Origin: CAVQBP01 sp963740945
GTDB taxonomy: Bacteria > Bacteroidota > Ignavibacteria > Ignavibacteriales > Ignavibacteriaceae
Direction of reading: 5' to 3'
NCBI GenBank assembly: GCA_963740945.1
Contig: CAVUGE010000010.1
Coordinates: 5,091-69,090, forward strand
DNA length: 64,000 nucleotides
Shown here: piece by piece, positions 44,894 through 55,014 of the stretch
Numbering within the stretch: the first letter of the stretch is position 1
Layout of the letters: each line of letters opens with the position of its first letter
Translations under genes and position numbers: made by a program
The notes under the pieces: model-generated
What the model was told of the DNA's origin: nothing
Databases searched by the model: none
Seen by the model: only the letters and a program-made list of their open reading frames with translations

Positions 44894-45805
44894 TTAAAAA
44901 ATCGCCCTCGCATGCCTATCCGCATGATAAGAACTCCTTACCAAAGGAGATGATTCTACAATCTTAAACCCCATTCTTAAACCTTCTTCCTTATACATAT
45001 TAAATTCTCCAGGTGTAACAAAACGATCCACTGGAAGATGATTCTTTGTAGGTTGTAGATATTGTCCGATAGTTAAAATATCGCACCCATGTTCAACCAG
45101 ATCATGCATTAGTTCAATAACTTCGTCACTCTTTTCTCCTATACCAACCATTATACCGCTTTTAGTTTTTAGATATCTGTCTTTAAACCATCGAACTAAT
45201 TTCAAGCTTCTATTATACTTTGCCTGCGGTCTTACTACTGTATATAATCTGGGAACCGTTTCTAAGTTATGATTTAATATATCAGGCGGATTTTTCATAA
45301 TAACATAATAAGCTTCTTCAGCCCCCCTGAAATCAGGTATTAAAATTTCAATTGTTGTATCAGGCATTTTTTCCCTAATCAGCCTAATGGTTTCCGCAAA
45401 TATCGATGCGCCACCATCTTTAAGTTCATCCCTATTTACCGAAGTTATAACAACATGCCTTAAATTTAATTCCTTAACAGAATCAGCGACTCTCGCCGGT
45501 TCATCCAGATCAAGTTCGTTCGGCATTCCAACCTTAACATTACAAAAACCACAGCTTCTTGTACACGTATCTCCTAAAATCATGAATGTTGCACTTCTAT
45601 TATTCCAGCATTCAGCCATATTCGGACATCGAGCCTCTTCACAAACAGTATGCAGCTTCTGCCTTCGCATTAAATTCCGGACATCATTATAATTATCCCC
45701 GCTGGGTAATTTAACCTTTAACCATTCCGGCCTTTTACCTAAAGGCCGCCTATTCTGTTCTGCTTCTTCTTTAAAAGATTTTTGAAATTGATTTATTACT
45801 GCCAT
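44894..45805 (-). CDS. lipA: lipoyl synthase
   Basis: A 303-residue radical-SAM enzyme that inserts two sulfurs into octanoyl groups on lipoyl domains. The auxiliary cluster motif is CEEARCPNMAECW and the SAM cluster motif is TCTRSCGFCNV (CX3CX2C). TSVNRDELKDGGA and the C-terminal SSPLVRSSYHADRHA (with the family's conserved RSSYHA Ser) are present. Length is normal. It precedes nothing on its strand for 650 bases and follows the E2 gene by about 100 bases of repeat DNA; it belongs functionally with lipB and the dehydrogenase genes upstream. Confidence 0.97.
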   Translation of the reverse strand: MAVINQFQKSFKEEAEQNRRPLGKRPEWLKVKLPSGDNYNDVRNLMRRQKLHTVCEEARCPNMAECWNNRSATFMILGDTCTRSCGFCNVKVGMPNELDLDEPARVADSVKELNLRHVVITSVNRDELKDGGASIFAETIRLIREKMPDTTIEILIPDFRGAEEAYYVIMKNPPDILNHNLETVPRLYTVVRPQAKYNRSLKLVRWFKDRYLKTKSGIMVGIGEKSDEVIELMHDLVEHGCDILTIGQYLQPTKNHLPVDRFVTPGEFNMYKEEGLRMGFKIVESSPLVRSSYHADRHARAIF

Positions 45806-45830
45806 AATCTAAAATTCCTTAATTAAGCCA

Positions 45831-45905
45831 ATTAAATGACAACGAATGACCCCTAATGACAACCGAATGACAATTGAATGACCACGAATGACAATTGAAT
45901 GACCT
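45831..45905. repeat. degenerate 11-base tandem repeat tract, upstream of lipA
   Basis: Units such as GAATGACAATT and GAATGACCAC repeat with a period of 10-11 bases, filling the gap between the lipA start and the E2 stop codon. Same unit as at 44693-44893. Confidence 0.7.
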
Positions 45906-45910
45906 TCCAT

Positions 45911-47656
<1,746 letters not shown>

Positions 47657-47700
47657 TTTATATACTCCTTAATTTAAAGGCTAAGGCTAATTTATTTAAT

Positions 47701-47845
47701 AATAAATAAATCCCAATGAACAAATAACAAAAAACAAACAAATATCAATTTTTTTAAATCGCAAAATTCAAACTTTACCTTTGGATATTTGAATTTTATT
47801 ATTGGAATTTATTTGTAATTTGCATTTTGATATTTAGGATTTAGT
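47701..47845. repeat. AT-rich imperfect inverted repeat of a widespread intergenic type
   Basis: The left part reads AAATCCCAATGAACAAATAA and continues with ACAAAC/AAATATCAA words. The right part read on the other strand gives AAATCCTAAATATCAAAATG and then AAATTACAAATAAATTCCAA. Such 'AAATACCAAATTCCAAAT' inverted intergenic repeats are seen in many environmental genomes. It fills the 240-base gap between E1 and E2 genes. Confidence 0.55.
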
Positions 47846-47895
47846 ACCTTTCTTAAAATTTTCATTTTCATAATTTTTTATAAAAATTTCTTTTC

Positions 47896-50019
47896 CTAAT
47901 ACATAAGTAAATCCTTAATTCCATCCAAAATCTTCTTCCTATTCGGCAGCACTGAATTTTCCAGTATCGGAGAATATGGAATATGCGAATCTTTTGCTGC
48001 TACCCTCCTCACAGGTCCGTCAAGATACTGAAAACAATTATCAGCAATTCTTGAAGCTATCTCTGCTCCAAACCCTGCCGTCAATGTATCTTCATGTATA
48101 ACAATAACTTTATTTGTTTTCTTTACTGAATTAAAGATTGTTTCATTGTCGAGTGGAATAATTGTCCTTATATCTATTACCTCAACGGAATATCCTTCAT
48201 CCTCCAGTTTCTTTGCCGCATTAACAGAATCCCACATCGAAACTCCATATGAAACAACAGTAATATCATTCCCTTCCTTAACAACTTTTGCTTTGCCGAA
48301 AGGAATTAAATAATCATCATCAGGTTCGGGTGTTATGGCAAAACTTTGACGGTAAAGTCCTTTGTGCTCACAGAATAGAACCGGATCATTGATCCTGCAT
48401 GCTGTTTTTAATAAACCCTTTGCATCCGCTGCATTTGACGGATAAGCAATATATAAACCAGGTATATGTGCAAAAATTGCTTCAATGTTCTGACTGTGAT
48501 ATAATCCACCATGTATATAACCTCCAACTGCAACTCTTACAACCACAGGAGCTGACCAGTTATTATTCGATCTGTACCGAATTGTACTTAATTCACTTTT
48601 CAGCTGCATAAATCCAGGCCAGATATAGTCGCCAAACTGAATTTCTACAACCGGCTTTAAACCTGTCAACGCCATTCCTACAGCAACACCGGTAATACTT
48701 GCTTCAGCCAGGGGAGAATTAAAAACTCTGTCTTCACCGAATTGTTTTGACAAACCTTTAGTTGCAGTAAATACTCCACCTTTGCTGTCCGCAATATCTT
48801 CACCGAAGACATAGATCTTATCATTCCTTTCCATCTCTTCTTTAAGGGCATGGTTAATTGCATCAACCATCACTATTTTATTCCCTGACGGCTTCTTCTT
48901 TTCATATTCCAGCTGTTCTTTAAGTCCGCTTTCATCAAATACAAATCTGTCTGCCGATTCAAAATCAGGATCTTCCGCCTTCAATGCCTCATCGGCCACA
49001 TCGTTTATTTCAACAACTATCCCCTGTTTTATTTCATCAAATTCATCTTTGGTTATTATTTTGTTATTTATGAGAAGCTTTTTAAATTTTTCTATTGGAC
49101 ATCTTTTTAGGTCTTCCTGGAGTTCTTCAGGAGTCCTGTATTTTTTTTGGTCATCTGAAGAAGAATGTGATAAAAGTCTTACAACTTCGGCTTCAATCAG
49201 TGCCGGACCATTACCACTTCTAATATAATCTACTGCTCCCTTAACTTTATTATATGATTCAAAGAAATCAGTACCGTCAATTTTTATCCTATGTAGATTC
49301 TCATATCCACCCATCATTTCGGAAACAGAATTCCCTTTTCCGCCGCTCTGCAGTGTTACTGGTACTGATATGGCATATTTATTATTTTCAATGACAAATA
49401 GAACAGGCAGTTTTTCACGGCTTGCCCAATTTACTGCTTCATGGAATTCTCCCTGACTCGTTGTACCTTCTCCGCTGCTTACATACGCTACTCCTTCAGC
49501 CTTTCTTTTTCTAATTGAAAGTGCACAACCTACTGCATTTAAAAACTGTGTGCCTGTAGGGCTCGATTGTGCCGGCAAATTTATTTTTGATGAACCCCAA
49601 TGACACGAAAGCTGCCTTCCTCCACCCGAAGGATCATCTCCTTTTGCAAAACATTGAAGGAAAAAATCTTTTGGTGTAAATCCTAATGAGAGTACCAGAG
49701 CAATATCTCTGTAATAAGGGAATAACCAATCCTTTTCTGGGTCCAGCATCATACCAGTAACTGTCTGTACAGCTTCATGCCCTGCTCCGGCTATATGGAA
49801 AAAAGTTTTACCCTGCCTTAAGAGGTTCATAGCCTTATTATCGATGGTCCTTGCGGTAAGCATATTTTTAAGAGCATTCAGCAAAACACTTTTATTCAAG
49901 CCATTTAAATTAGCCTTAGATGTTTCACTGGAACTGTTTCTGTCTTTATTATTATCTGGTTTATCATGACCATTTTTTGCTTTTGTTAAAATGTCACCTG
50001 CCGTATTTCTTTTTGCCAT
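47896..50019 (-). CDS. 2-oxoacid dehydrogenase E1, fused alpha-beta subunits
   Basis: A 707-residue fusion. The alpha part (about 45-370) has AGHEAVQTVTGMMLDPEKDW, the ThDP region SSGEGTTSQGEFHEAVNWAS with LFVIENNKYAIS, and the phosphorylation-loop-like SSDDQKKYR. The beta part (about 380-707) has KIYVFGEDIADSKGGVFTAT, FNSPLAEASITGVAVGMAL, HIPGLYIAYPSNAADAKGLL and IHEDTLTAGFGAEIASRI. Together they decarboxylate a 2-oxoacid and load the lipoyl arm of E2. Single-chain alpha-beta E1 of this kind is usual for branched-chain (2-oxoisovalerate) type complexes in Bacteroidota. The first 40 residues are a charged extension. It is upstream of E2 on the same strand. Confidence 0.93.
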   Translation of the reverse strand: MAKRNTAGDILTKAKNGHDKPDNNKDRNSSSETSKANLNGLNKSVLLNALKNMLTARTIDNKAMNLLRQGKTFFHIAGAGHEAVQTVTGMMLDPEKDWLFPYYRDIALVLSLGFTPKDFFLQCFAKGDDPSGGGRQLSCHWGSSKINLPAQSSPTGTQFLNAVGCALSIRKRKAEGVAYVSSGEGTTSQGEFHEAVNWASREKLPVLFVIENNKYAISVPVTLQSGGKGNSVSEMMGGYENLHRIKIDGTDFFESYNKVKGAVDYIRSGNGPALIEAEVVRLLSHSSSDDQKKYRTPEELQEDLKRCPIEKFKKLLINNKIITKDEFDEIKQGIVVEINDVADEALKAEDPDFESADRFVFDESGLKEQLEYEKKKPSGNKIVMVDAINHALKEEMERNDKIYVFGEDIADSKGGVFTATKGLSKQFGEDRVFNSPLAEASITGVAVGMALTGLKPVVEIQFGDYIWPGFMQLKSELSTIRYRSNNNWSAPVVVRVAVGGYIHGGLYHSQNIEAIFAHIPGLYIAYPSNAADAKGLLKTACRINDPVLFCEHKGLYRQSFAITPEPDDDYLIPFGKAKVVKEGNDITVVSYGVSMWDSVNAAKKLEDEGYSVEVIDIRTIIPLDNETIFNSVKKTNKVIVIHEDTLTAGFGAEIASRIADNCFQYLDGPVRRVAAKDSHIPYSPILENSVLPNRKKILDGIKDLLMY

Positions 50020-50061
50020 TATAATCCTTTCATTTTAACTGACCGCCATTTAAGCAAACAA

Positions 50062-50089
50062 TGTCATTCTGAACGAAGTGAAGAATCTC
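50062..50089. repeat. widespread intergenic CATTCTGA..GAAG repeat
   Basis: CATTCTGAACGAAGTGAAG followed by AATCTC, a partly self-complementary motif (ATTCT..AGAAT) that recurs between genes in many unrelated bacteria in the form 'cattctgagcgaagcgaag'. Single copy in this window, between lipB and the E1 gene. Confidence 0.6.
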
Positions 50090-50129
50090 ACAATTTAAAT
50101 TTTGCACAATTTGAATAATTCACTTGCCT

Positions 50130-50840
50130 TTAATTATACGTAATATTCTTTTGCATAAATTGAGATAATAATTCTTCTTTTGGAAAAACTGAAAAATTAT
50201 TGTAATCAAAAACCTCAACGAAATTTCTTAAAAGAATTTCTTTAACCTCAGAAATAGAAATAATCCTTGATAATTCTTTTTTTAATGAAGTTACCTCTTT
50301 ATCGACAATTCCACAAGGTATTATTCCTGTAAATAATGATAGATCGGTGTTCACATTAAAAGCAAATCCGTGCATAGTTATCCATCTGCTTATTTTTACT
50401 CCGATTGCGGCTATTTTCCTATCTTCAATCCAAACTCCGGTATATTTTGGATCACGAATTCCGGAGATCCCATAATAACTGCATGTTCTAATAATCCCTT
50501 CTTCCAATGCCCTCAAATATTTATGAGTATCATTCTTCCAATCATTCAAATCGATAATCGGATAACCGACAATCTGTCCGGGTCCATGATAAGTTATATC
50601 TCCCCCCCTGTCAATATTATAAACAGAAATATTTTTCTCATCCAAATATTTTTTAGAACCAACCAGGTTCTTTTCATCAGCAACCTTACCCAGCGTATAA
50701 GTATGCGGATGTTCCAGCAAAAAAATAATATCCGGTATCTTCTTTTGAACCCTAAGCTCAAAAGTAAGCTTCTGCAAATCCCAAGCCTCCTTATAATCAA
50801 TCAATCCCAAATCACAATATGTTAAGAGTCTGTTATTCAT
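50130..50840 (-). CDS. lipB: lipoyl (octanoyl) transferase
   Basis: About 236 residues. LipB moves octanoate from acyl-carrier protein to lipoyl domains, the step before LipA. Motifs: PHTYTLGKVAD, RGGDITYHGPGQIVGYPIID, the catalytic Lys in RKIAAIGVKISRWITMHGFA, and the catalytic Cys in GIIPCGI. I chose the Met that gives MNNRLLTYCDLG, because homology begins there; an in-frame ATG nine codons upstream (50867) is possible. It lies 110 bases upstream of the E1 gene and with it, E2 and lipA forms a functional unit. Confidence 0.93.
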   Translation of the reverse strand: MNNRLLTYCDLGLIDYKEAWDLQKLTFELRVQKKIPDIIFLLEHPHTYTLGKVADEKNLVGSKKYLDEKNISVYNIDRGGDITYHGPGQIVGYPIIDLNDWKNDTHKYLRALEEGIIRTCSYYGISGIRDPKYTGVWIEDRKIAAIGVKISRWITMHGFAFNVNTDLSLFTGIIPCGIVDKEVTSLKKELSRIISISEVKEILLRNFVEVFDYNNFSVFPKEELLSQFMQKNITYN

Positions 50841-51170
50841 AAATGCTTTATTTATTAGTTCATACAAAATTATAATTCTATTTAGTCATAGTCTATTGTC
50901 AATATTGGAGTAATGGAATACTCATTTAAGTCTGTTTGAATCATGGATTTTCTTATCCCACGAAGCGTTCATTTTGTCTGATTGAATGAGATTTGACCAA
51001 TGCAAGTTATTTTATTTTCTCCAAGTTTATAATTTCCTTGATATCGAATTTTTCAAATTGCTTTTTCAGATATCATTTTTACCTGTTCTAACCCTATTAC
51101 TCTAGTCAATCATTCTCTTGCTTGACCCTAATGCAACATTTAAAAATAACAAAACTGATTTAATGATCTT

Positions 51171-51395
51171 CTAAAAATATCCTTCAGCAAAACTTTCAAG
51201 ATATAGATTTGCGGAATCAAAATCAGCGGACTTTAATTTTATATCGATTCTAGGAATTTTAATTAAATGATTGAAACAAAAATCAAAGAGTTTAATCCCA
51301 AGATTCCAAACTCTAATCCGCATATACCCATCGATAATTGATATATTTGCAATTCCTCCGAGTATATTACCTTCCTTTAATAATTTTATTTTTGA
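51171..51395 (-). pseudogene. open stretch without a start codon, possible gene remnant
   Basis: Within the 600-base gap between lpdA and lipB, one minus-strand frame stays open for about 74 codons: LLKEGNILGGIANISIIDGY, MRIRVWNLGIKLFDFCFNHL, then IKIPRIDIKLKSADFDSANL to a TAG. The composition is protein-like but there is no ATG before residue ~25 and no family is recognised. The rest of the gap (50868-51170 and 51396-51472) shows nothing. Confidence 0.25.
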
Positions 51396-51472
51396 ATTAA
51401 ATTAACATTGGTCCAAACTTCCATCTCCATCCATCGAATTACCATCAATGCCACTAAATCCATCCCTGAATC

Positions 51473-52873
51473 TCAAATATGCACCGCCTGATCATAAACC
51501 GCCCCTGCCGCCTCCATCAAAGCTTCCGATAACGTCGGATGTGCATGCACAGTTTTCAAGATCGATTCCGCTGTCGCTTCCAATGATTTAGCAAGGACAA
51601 CTTCTGCAATTAATTCCGTTGCTTCAGCTCCTATAATATGGGCACCTAAAATTTCGCCGTATTTAGCATCAACAACATATTTTACAAATCCATCCCTTTC
51701 TCCCACTGCAAAAGCTTTACCGCTTGCCATAAAAGGAAACTTACCTATTTTAACATCGTACCCTGCATCTTTAGCTTTTTGTTCCGTTAATCCAACACTT
51801 GCAACCTGAGGCTGACAGTAAGTACAGCCCGGGATATTCTCATATATTATATCAGGAGGGCTTAAACCTTTTATTTTTTCTACACAATGGATTCCTTCTG
51901 CTGATGCCACATGTGCAAGCCATGGTGGTCCGATTACATCCCCAATAGCATATATTCCTTTTATATTTGTGGCATAAGTAGATTTATTAACTTTAATATG
52001 GTTCTTGAATAATTCTACTCCCAGTTCTTCCAAACCAAATCCTTCCACATTTCCTGTAACACCTATAGCATTTAATACTTTATCAGCATTTATTTCTTTT
52101 TTCTCACCATTATAATTAAAAGTTACCTTAACTTTTTTCCCTTTAACCTCTGCTTTTTCAACTGTAGCTTTTGTATAAATATCTATACCCCGTTTCTTAA
52201 AAATTTTCTCAAGGGTTTGTGAAACTTCCGTGTCCTCAATAGGAAGTATATTATCGAGCATCTCTATTATTGTTACTTTTGTTCCCAAAACTGAATAGAA
52301 ATAAGCAAACTCAATCCCTATTGCACCGGCTCCGATTACCACTAATTCACCGGGAAGTTCCGGCAGAATCATTGCTTCCGTACTGGTAATTATCATCTTT
52401 CTATCAACAGGAATGCTTCCCACTGTTTTTGGTCTGGCTCCGGTTGACACAATTAAATTATCAAAAGTTATCGAATTTGTTTTATTATCATCATTATAAA
52501 TATCCATCTGATTATTTGAAGTAATTTTACCGAATCCCCTGATCCTGGTGATTTTGTTCTTTTTAATTAGTAATTCGACATTTTTAGACATCCGTTCAGA
52601 AATTTCGCGACTTCTTTTTATAATCCTGTTAAAATCAAAACTCAAATCATTATATTTAATCCCAAAGTCACTACCATGGTTTTTAACAATATCATAAATT
52701 TCAGCATTTCTGAGCAAGGACTTAGTAGGAATGCATCCCCAATTTAGGCAAATACCCCCTAAATTATCCTTATCAATTACTGCTGTATTAAATCCCAATT
52801 GAGCAGCTCTTATAGCGGCTACATACCCTCCCGGCCCTCCACCTAAAACTGCTATTTCAAACTTATTTGGCAT
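51473..52873 (-). CDS. lpdA: dihydrolipoyl dehydrogenase (E3)
   Basis: A 466-residue flavoprotein that reoxidises dihydrolipoamide with NAD+. FAD-binding AVLGGGPGGYVAAIRAAQLG, redox disulfide GGICLNWGCIPTKSLL, NAD motif VVIGAGAIGIEFAYFYSVLG, FAD-contacting GIYAIGDVIGPPWLAHVAS, and the C-terminal active-site base HAHPTLSEALMEAA are all intact. It is the first gene of the lipoyl module on this strand and can serve every lipoyl-dependent complex in the cell. The 600-base gap to lipB suggests its own transcript. Confidence 0.97.
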   Translation of the reverse strand: MPNKFEIAVLGGGPGGYVAAIRAAQLGFNTAVIDKDNLGGICLNWGCIPTKSLLRNAEIYDIVKNHGSDFGIKYNDLSFDFNRIIKRSREISERMSKNVELLIKKNKITRIRGFGKITSNNQMDIYNDDNKTNSITFDNLIVSTGARPKTVGSIPVDRKMIITSTEAMILPELPGELVVIGAGAIGIEFAYFYSVLGTKVTIIEMLDNILPIEDTEVSQTLEKIFKKRGIDIYTKATVEKAEVKGKKVKVTFNYNGEKKEINADKVLNAIGVTGNVEGFGLEELGVELFKNHIKVNKSTYATNIKGIYAIGDVIGPPWLAHVASAEGIHCVEKIKGLSPPDIIYENIPGCTYCQPQVASVGLTEQKAKDAGYDVKIGKFPFMASGKAFAVGERDGFVKYVVDAKYGEILGAHIIGAEATELIAEVVLAKSLEATAESILKTVHAHPTLSEALMEAAGAVYDQAVHI

Positions 52874-53290
52874 TATTTATCCTTATTCGGGTTGATTGGA
52901 GAGCAAATATAATTAAGTGAATAGTAAAATAAAAATAATTTGCACAATGAGAATATACCTACTGCTGATTTTTTGAACTAATGGGTCATTTTATAACAAA
53001 AAGGTTAACTCCTGGATATTAGTCAATAGATATCTTACATCTTGTACCATAAAAAATTACCATATCAATTAATTTCTATCCACTGAAATTTTAAATATAT
53101 TTTCCTCATTTTTAATGAACAATTGTCATTTTTGACAAATTATATTTTCTCTCTTTGAATAGAAATTTCATCCTCTTTTTACCACTTGCGCAACTCCAGC
53201 ACAACTCCAGCACAACTCCAGCACAATACCGCGATAACATAATCATAAATCCGCCCTAAAAATTAATCAAAAAATCACACATTTTGATCC
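52874..53290. other. AT-rich gap with a short tandem repeat
   Basis: No coding frame is credible. It contains CAACTCCAGCA repeated three times without change at 53191-53223 (11-base unit). TGTCAAAAATGACA-type dyads occur at about 53125 and just beyond the gap at about 53310. Upstream region of lpdA, so its promoter should lie at the low end. Confidence 0.5.
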
Positions 53291-53399
53291 CCTAAATTTT
53301 CTCAAAAATGTCAAAATTGACACAAACAAAAATCCCCGATTTCCAACTGAATATTCTCAAATTAAAAAATCCATCCATTCGAAAAACCACCGAATGATC

Positions 53400-53536
53400 A
53401 CTTATCAAATCATTTTCTCTTTCGGGGACTACAGAAACTGTCAGATCTCCTTTTGAAAATTTATCCATCTCATTAAGAGTTTTTCTTACATTTCTTTCCA
53501 AATATTTTTCCTGCTCCTTGGATTCTGTATTGAACT
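53400..53536 (-). pseudogene. HAMP-linker fragment of a sensor or chemotaxis protein
   Basis: A minus-strand frame reads SKEQEKYLERNVRKTLNEMD followed by KFSKGDLTVSVVPERENDLI, the pattern of a HAMP domain end plus coiled linker in histidine kinases or methyl-accepting proteins. It is preceded by a stop and then runs into unrelated sequence, so only about 45 codons of the parent gene survive. It lies upstream-in-space of two STAS-domain genes but is not connected to them. Confidence 0.5.
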
Positions 53537-53612
53537 AACATATGTTTCTGTTTTAATTCCATAGTCATTGGCTTCTTATATCAATTAATGCAGATAAAAA
53601 GTTACAGAATAA

Positions 53613-53840
53613 AACATCTGGATAAACCTTGTTAAGAAAGGAAGCTGGCAAAAACTTAATGAAGTATTGAAGGATTTTCCTGATGCTGATAATGTTGGAA
53701 ATAACAGGATAGTATTTAACATAAAGCATAATTCGTATCGTTTGATAGTTGTTTTCAGATATAAAATACAAATTTGCTATATTCGTTTTATCGGTAGACA
53801 TAAAGAATATGATAAGATAACAAATATAAAGGAGATTTGA
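53613..53840 (+). pseudogene. HigB-type toxin, N-terminally degraded
   Basis: The plus-strand frame gives WQKLNEVLKDFPDADNVGNN, RIVFNIKHNSYRLIVVFRY and IQICYIRFIGRHKEYDKI, the C-terminal two thirds of HigB-family mRNA interferases (VVFNIK.N.YRL.V and IRF.GTH.EYD are family hallmarks). The expected N-terminal 35-40 residues cannot be read in frame: a TAA lies at 53610 and no start precedes the homology, although ISINADKKLQNK-like residues remain in another frame. It is followed directly by a broken HigA start. Confidence 0.75.
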
Positions 53841-53847
53841 ATCGGCG

Positions 53848-53919
53848 AATATAAAACCTATAAAAACCGAAAAAGATTACCAAGCTGCATTAAAGAAAAT
53901 TGTCATCTTTATTGTTTGA
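53848..53919 (+). pseudogene. HigA antitoxin N-terminal stub
   Basis: NIKPIKTEKDYQAALKKI is the conserved beginning of HigA antitoxins; the frame then ends after VIFIV at a TGA. One base later a frame reads LFDDMEIK, recalling the 'LFD' of normal HigA, before another stop. The helix-turn-helix domain is absent. With the degraded toxin 8 bases upstream this was a higBA module. Confidence 0.65.
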
Positions 53920-53978
53920 TGACATGGAAATCAAAAGAATTGGCGTTTTTTAACTCTCACATAACTGAAACTTATGTG

Positions 53979-54320
53979 TTAGCCTTTAAAACTCTCTATC
54001 GCTTCTCTTTTAGTTTCATATACCTGAATAAATTTATTTATACTTGTTATTTCAAGTAATATTCTGATATTCTGTTCGGAAACGATTAACTTTAACTCCC
54101 CATTGGATTCGGATATCCTTTTATAAACCGCGATAATATTTCCTAAAAAAGATGAATCCATAAATTCACATTTTGTGCAGTCTATTATAACTTTCTTAAA
54201 ACCGGAATTTATTTCGTTTAATATATGTTTCTTAAATTCTTCGGCTTCTTTAGCTGTTGCCCTTTTTATATTCAGCTTTTCAATTAAAATATCAGCTCTT
54301 GTTTGGGAAATATAATTCAT
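53979..54320 (-). CDS. STAS-domain anti-sigma-factor antagonist
   Basis: A 113-residue single STAS domain of SpoIIAA/RsbV type: LIEKLNIKRATAKEAEEF, strand KVIIDCTKCEFMDSSFLGNI with the phosphorylatable Ser in DSS, then GELKLIVSEQNIRILLEI. These proteins bind anti-sigma kinases or RsbT-like partners in partner-switching. It is 40 bases downstream of a paralogue, together a two-gene unit. No kinase or PP2C phosphatase gene is adjacent, so its partner is elsewhere. Confidence 0.85.
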   Translation of the reverse strand: MNYISQTRADILIEKLNIKRATAKEAEEFKKHILNEINSGFKKVIIDCTKCEFMDSSFLGNIIAVYKRISESNGELKLIVSEQNIRILLEITSINKFIQVYETKREAIESFKG

Positions 54321-54360
54321 CTTATCCCCTATTATTTTTTAATAGCTTGTTATTTCATTT

Positions 54361-54708
54361 TTATTTGTTATAACTATTCATTGCTTCATCCCTGCTAGGA
54401 TAAATTTGAAAAACATGATGCGTTCCTGTTAATTCTAATAGAGATTGAACTTCCGAATTAACAGAACATAATTTCATACTCCCCCCTTTACCCATTAATG
54501 ATTTTAATGTTGTTACAAGTGTACTTAAAAAGGTGGAATCTATGAACTCGCATTCACTGAAATCAATTACAAATTTCACATAGTTTTTTTTAATATCATC
54601 ATTTAAAATATTCTTAAATTCCTGTGCTTCTTTTAAAGTTGCCCTGGAAAGTTCAACTATTTCAACTACTATATCATCATAAATCTCTTTTGAAAAATTT
54701 GATAACAT
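54361..54708 (-). CDS. STAS-domain anti-sigma-factor antagonist, paralogue
   Basis: A 115-residue STAS domain with the same plan: VELSRATLKEAQEFKNIL, VKFVIDFSECEFIDSTFLST (Ser or Thr acceptor in DST), SMKLCSVNSEVQSLLELTGT. It is clearly related to the gene 40 bases downstream, so the pair arose by duplication and may form different partner-switch pairs with one kinase. First gene of the pair. Confidence 0.85.
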   Translation of the reverse strand: MLSNFSKEIYDDIVVEIVELSRATLKEAQEFKNILNDDIKKNYVKFVIDFSECEFIDSTFLSTLVTTLKSLMGKGGSMKLCSVNSEVQSLLELTGTHHVFQIYPSRDEAMNSYNK

Positions 54709-55014
54709 GGTTCTCCACTATTAAATGAAAATTGAATAATTAAAATAGATAATTTTGTCTAACTGACAAAATTAAAAATTTAATTTTTTATCCCCGAGAA
54801 TATCTTCTTTCAGCCTGAGAGAATTTCGGTTTTCTTTGTAAGGCGAAACTCTGTTTCGCTAAATGTATTTACAAATAACCATATTATATAACCCTGACTA
54901 AATTTGTTTTAATTCAGGTTTTCTCAACTTTAATCTGAATCAGTATGTTTGTTAATAACTGAAGTTACGCAACTTTATCTGGTGAGATATATTGAAAAAG
55001 TTAATTCCATAAAT
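54709..55014. other. intergenic region, no gene seen
   Basis: About 300 AT-rich bases upstream of the STAS pair and downstream of the acetyltransferase remnant. A short GCGAAAC..GTTTCGC hairpin lies near 54845. AGTTACGCA occurs at about 54963, matching the end of the MITE-like element, but no AAAGATGACATCTTT follows. No coding seen. Confidence 0.4.

Noticed and set aside
53120..53325. Two TGTCAA/TTGACA-type dyads considered as operators for lpdA
   Set aside because: They are short, lie 250-450 bases from the lpdA start in AT-rich DNA, and differ from each other.
54961..54975. AGTTACGCA considered as a fifth MITE copy
   Set aside because: Only one 9-base end is present; no AAAGATGACATCTTT core or second end follows within 150 bases.
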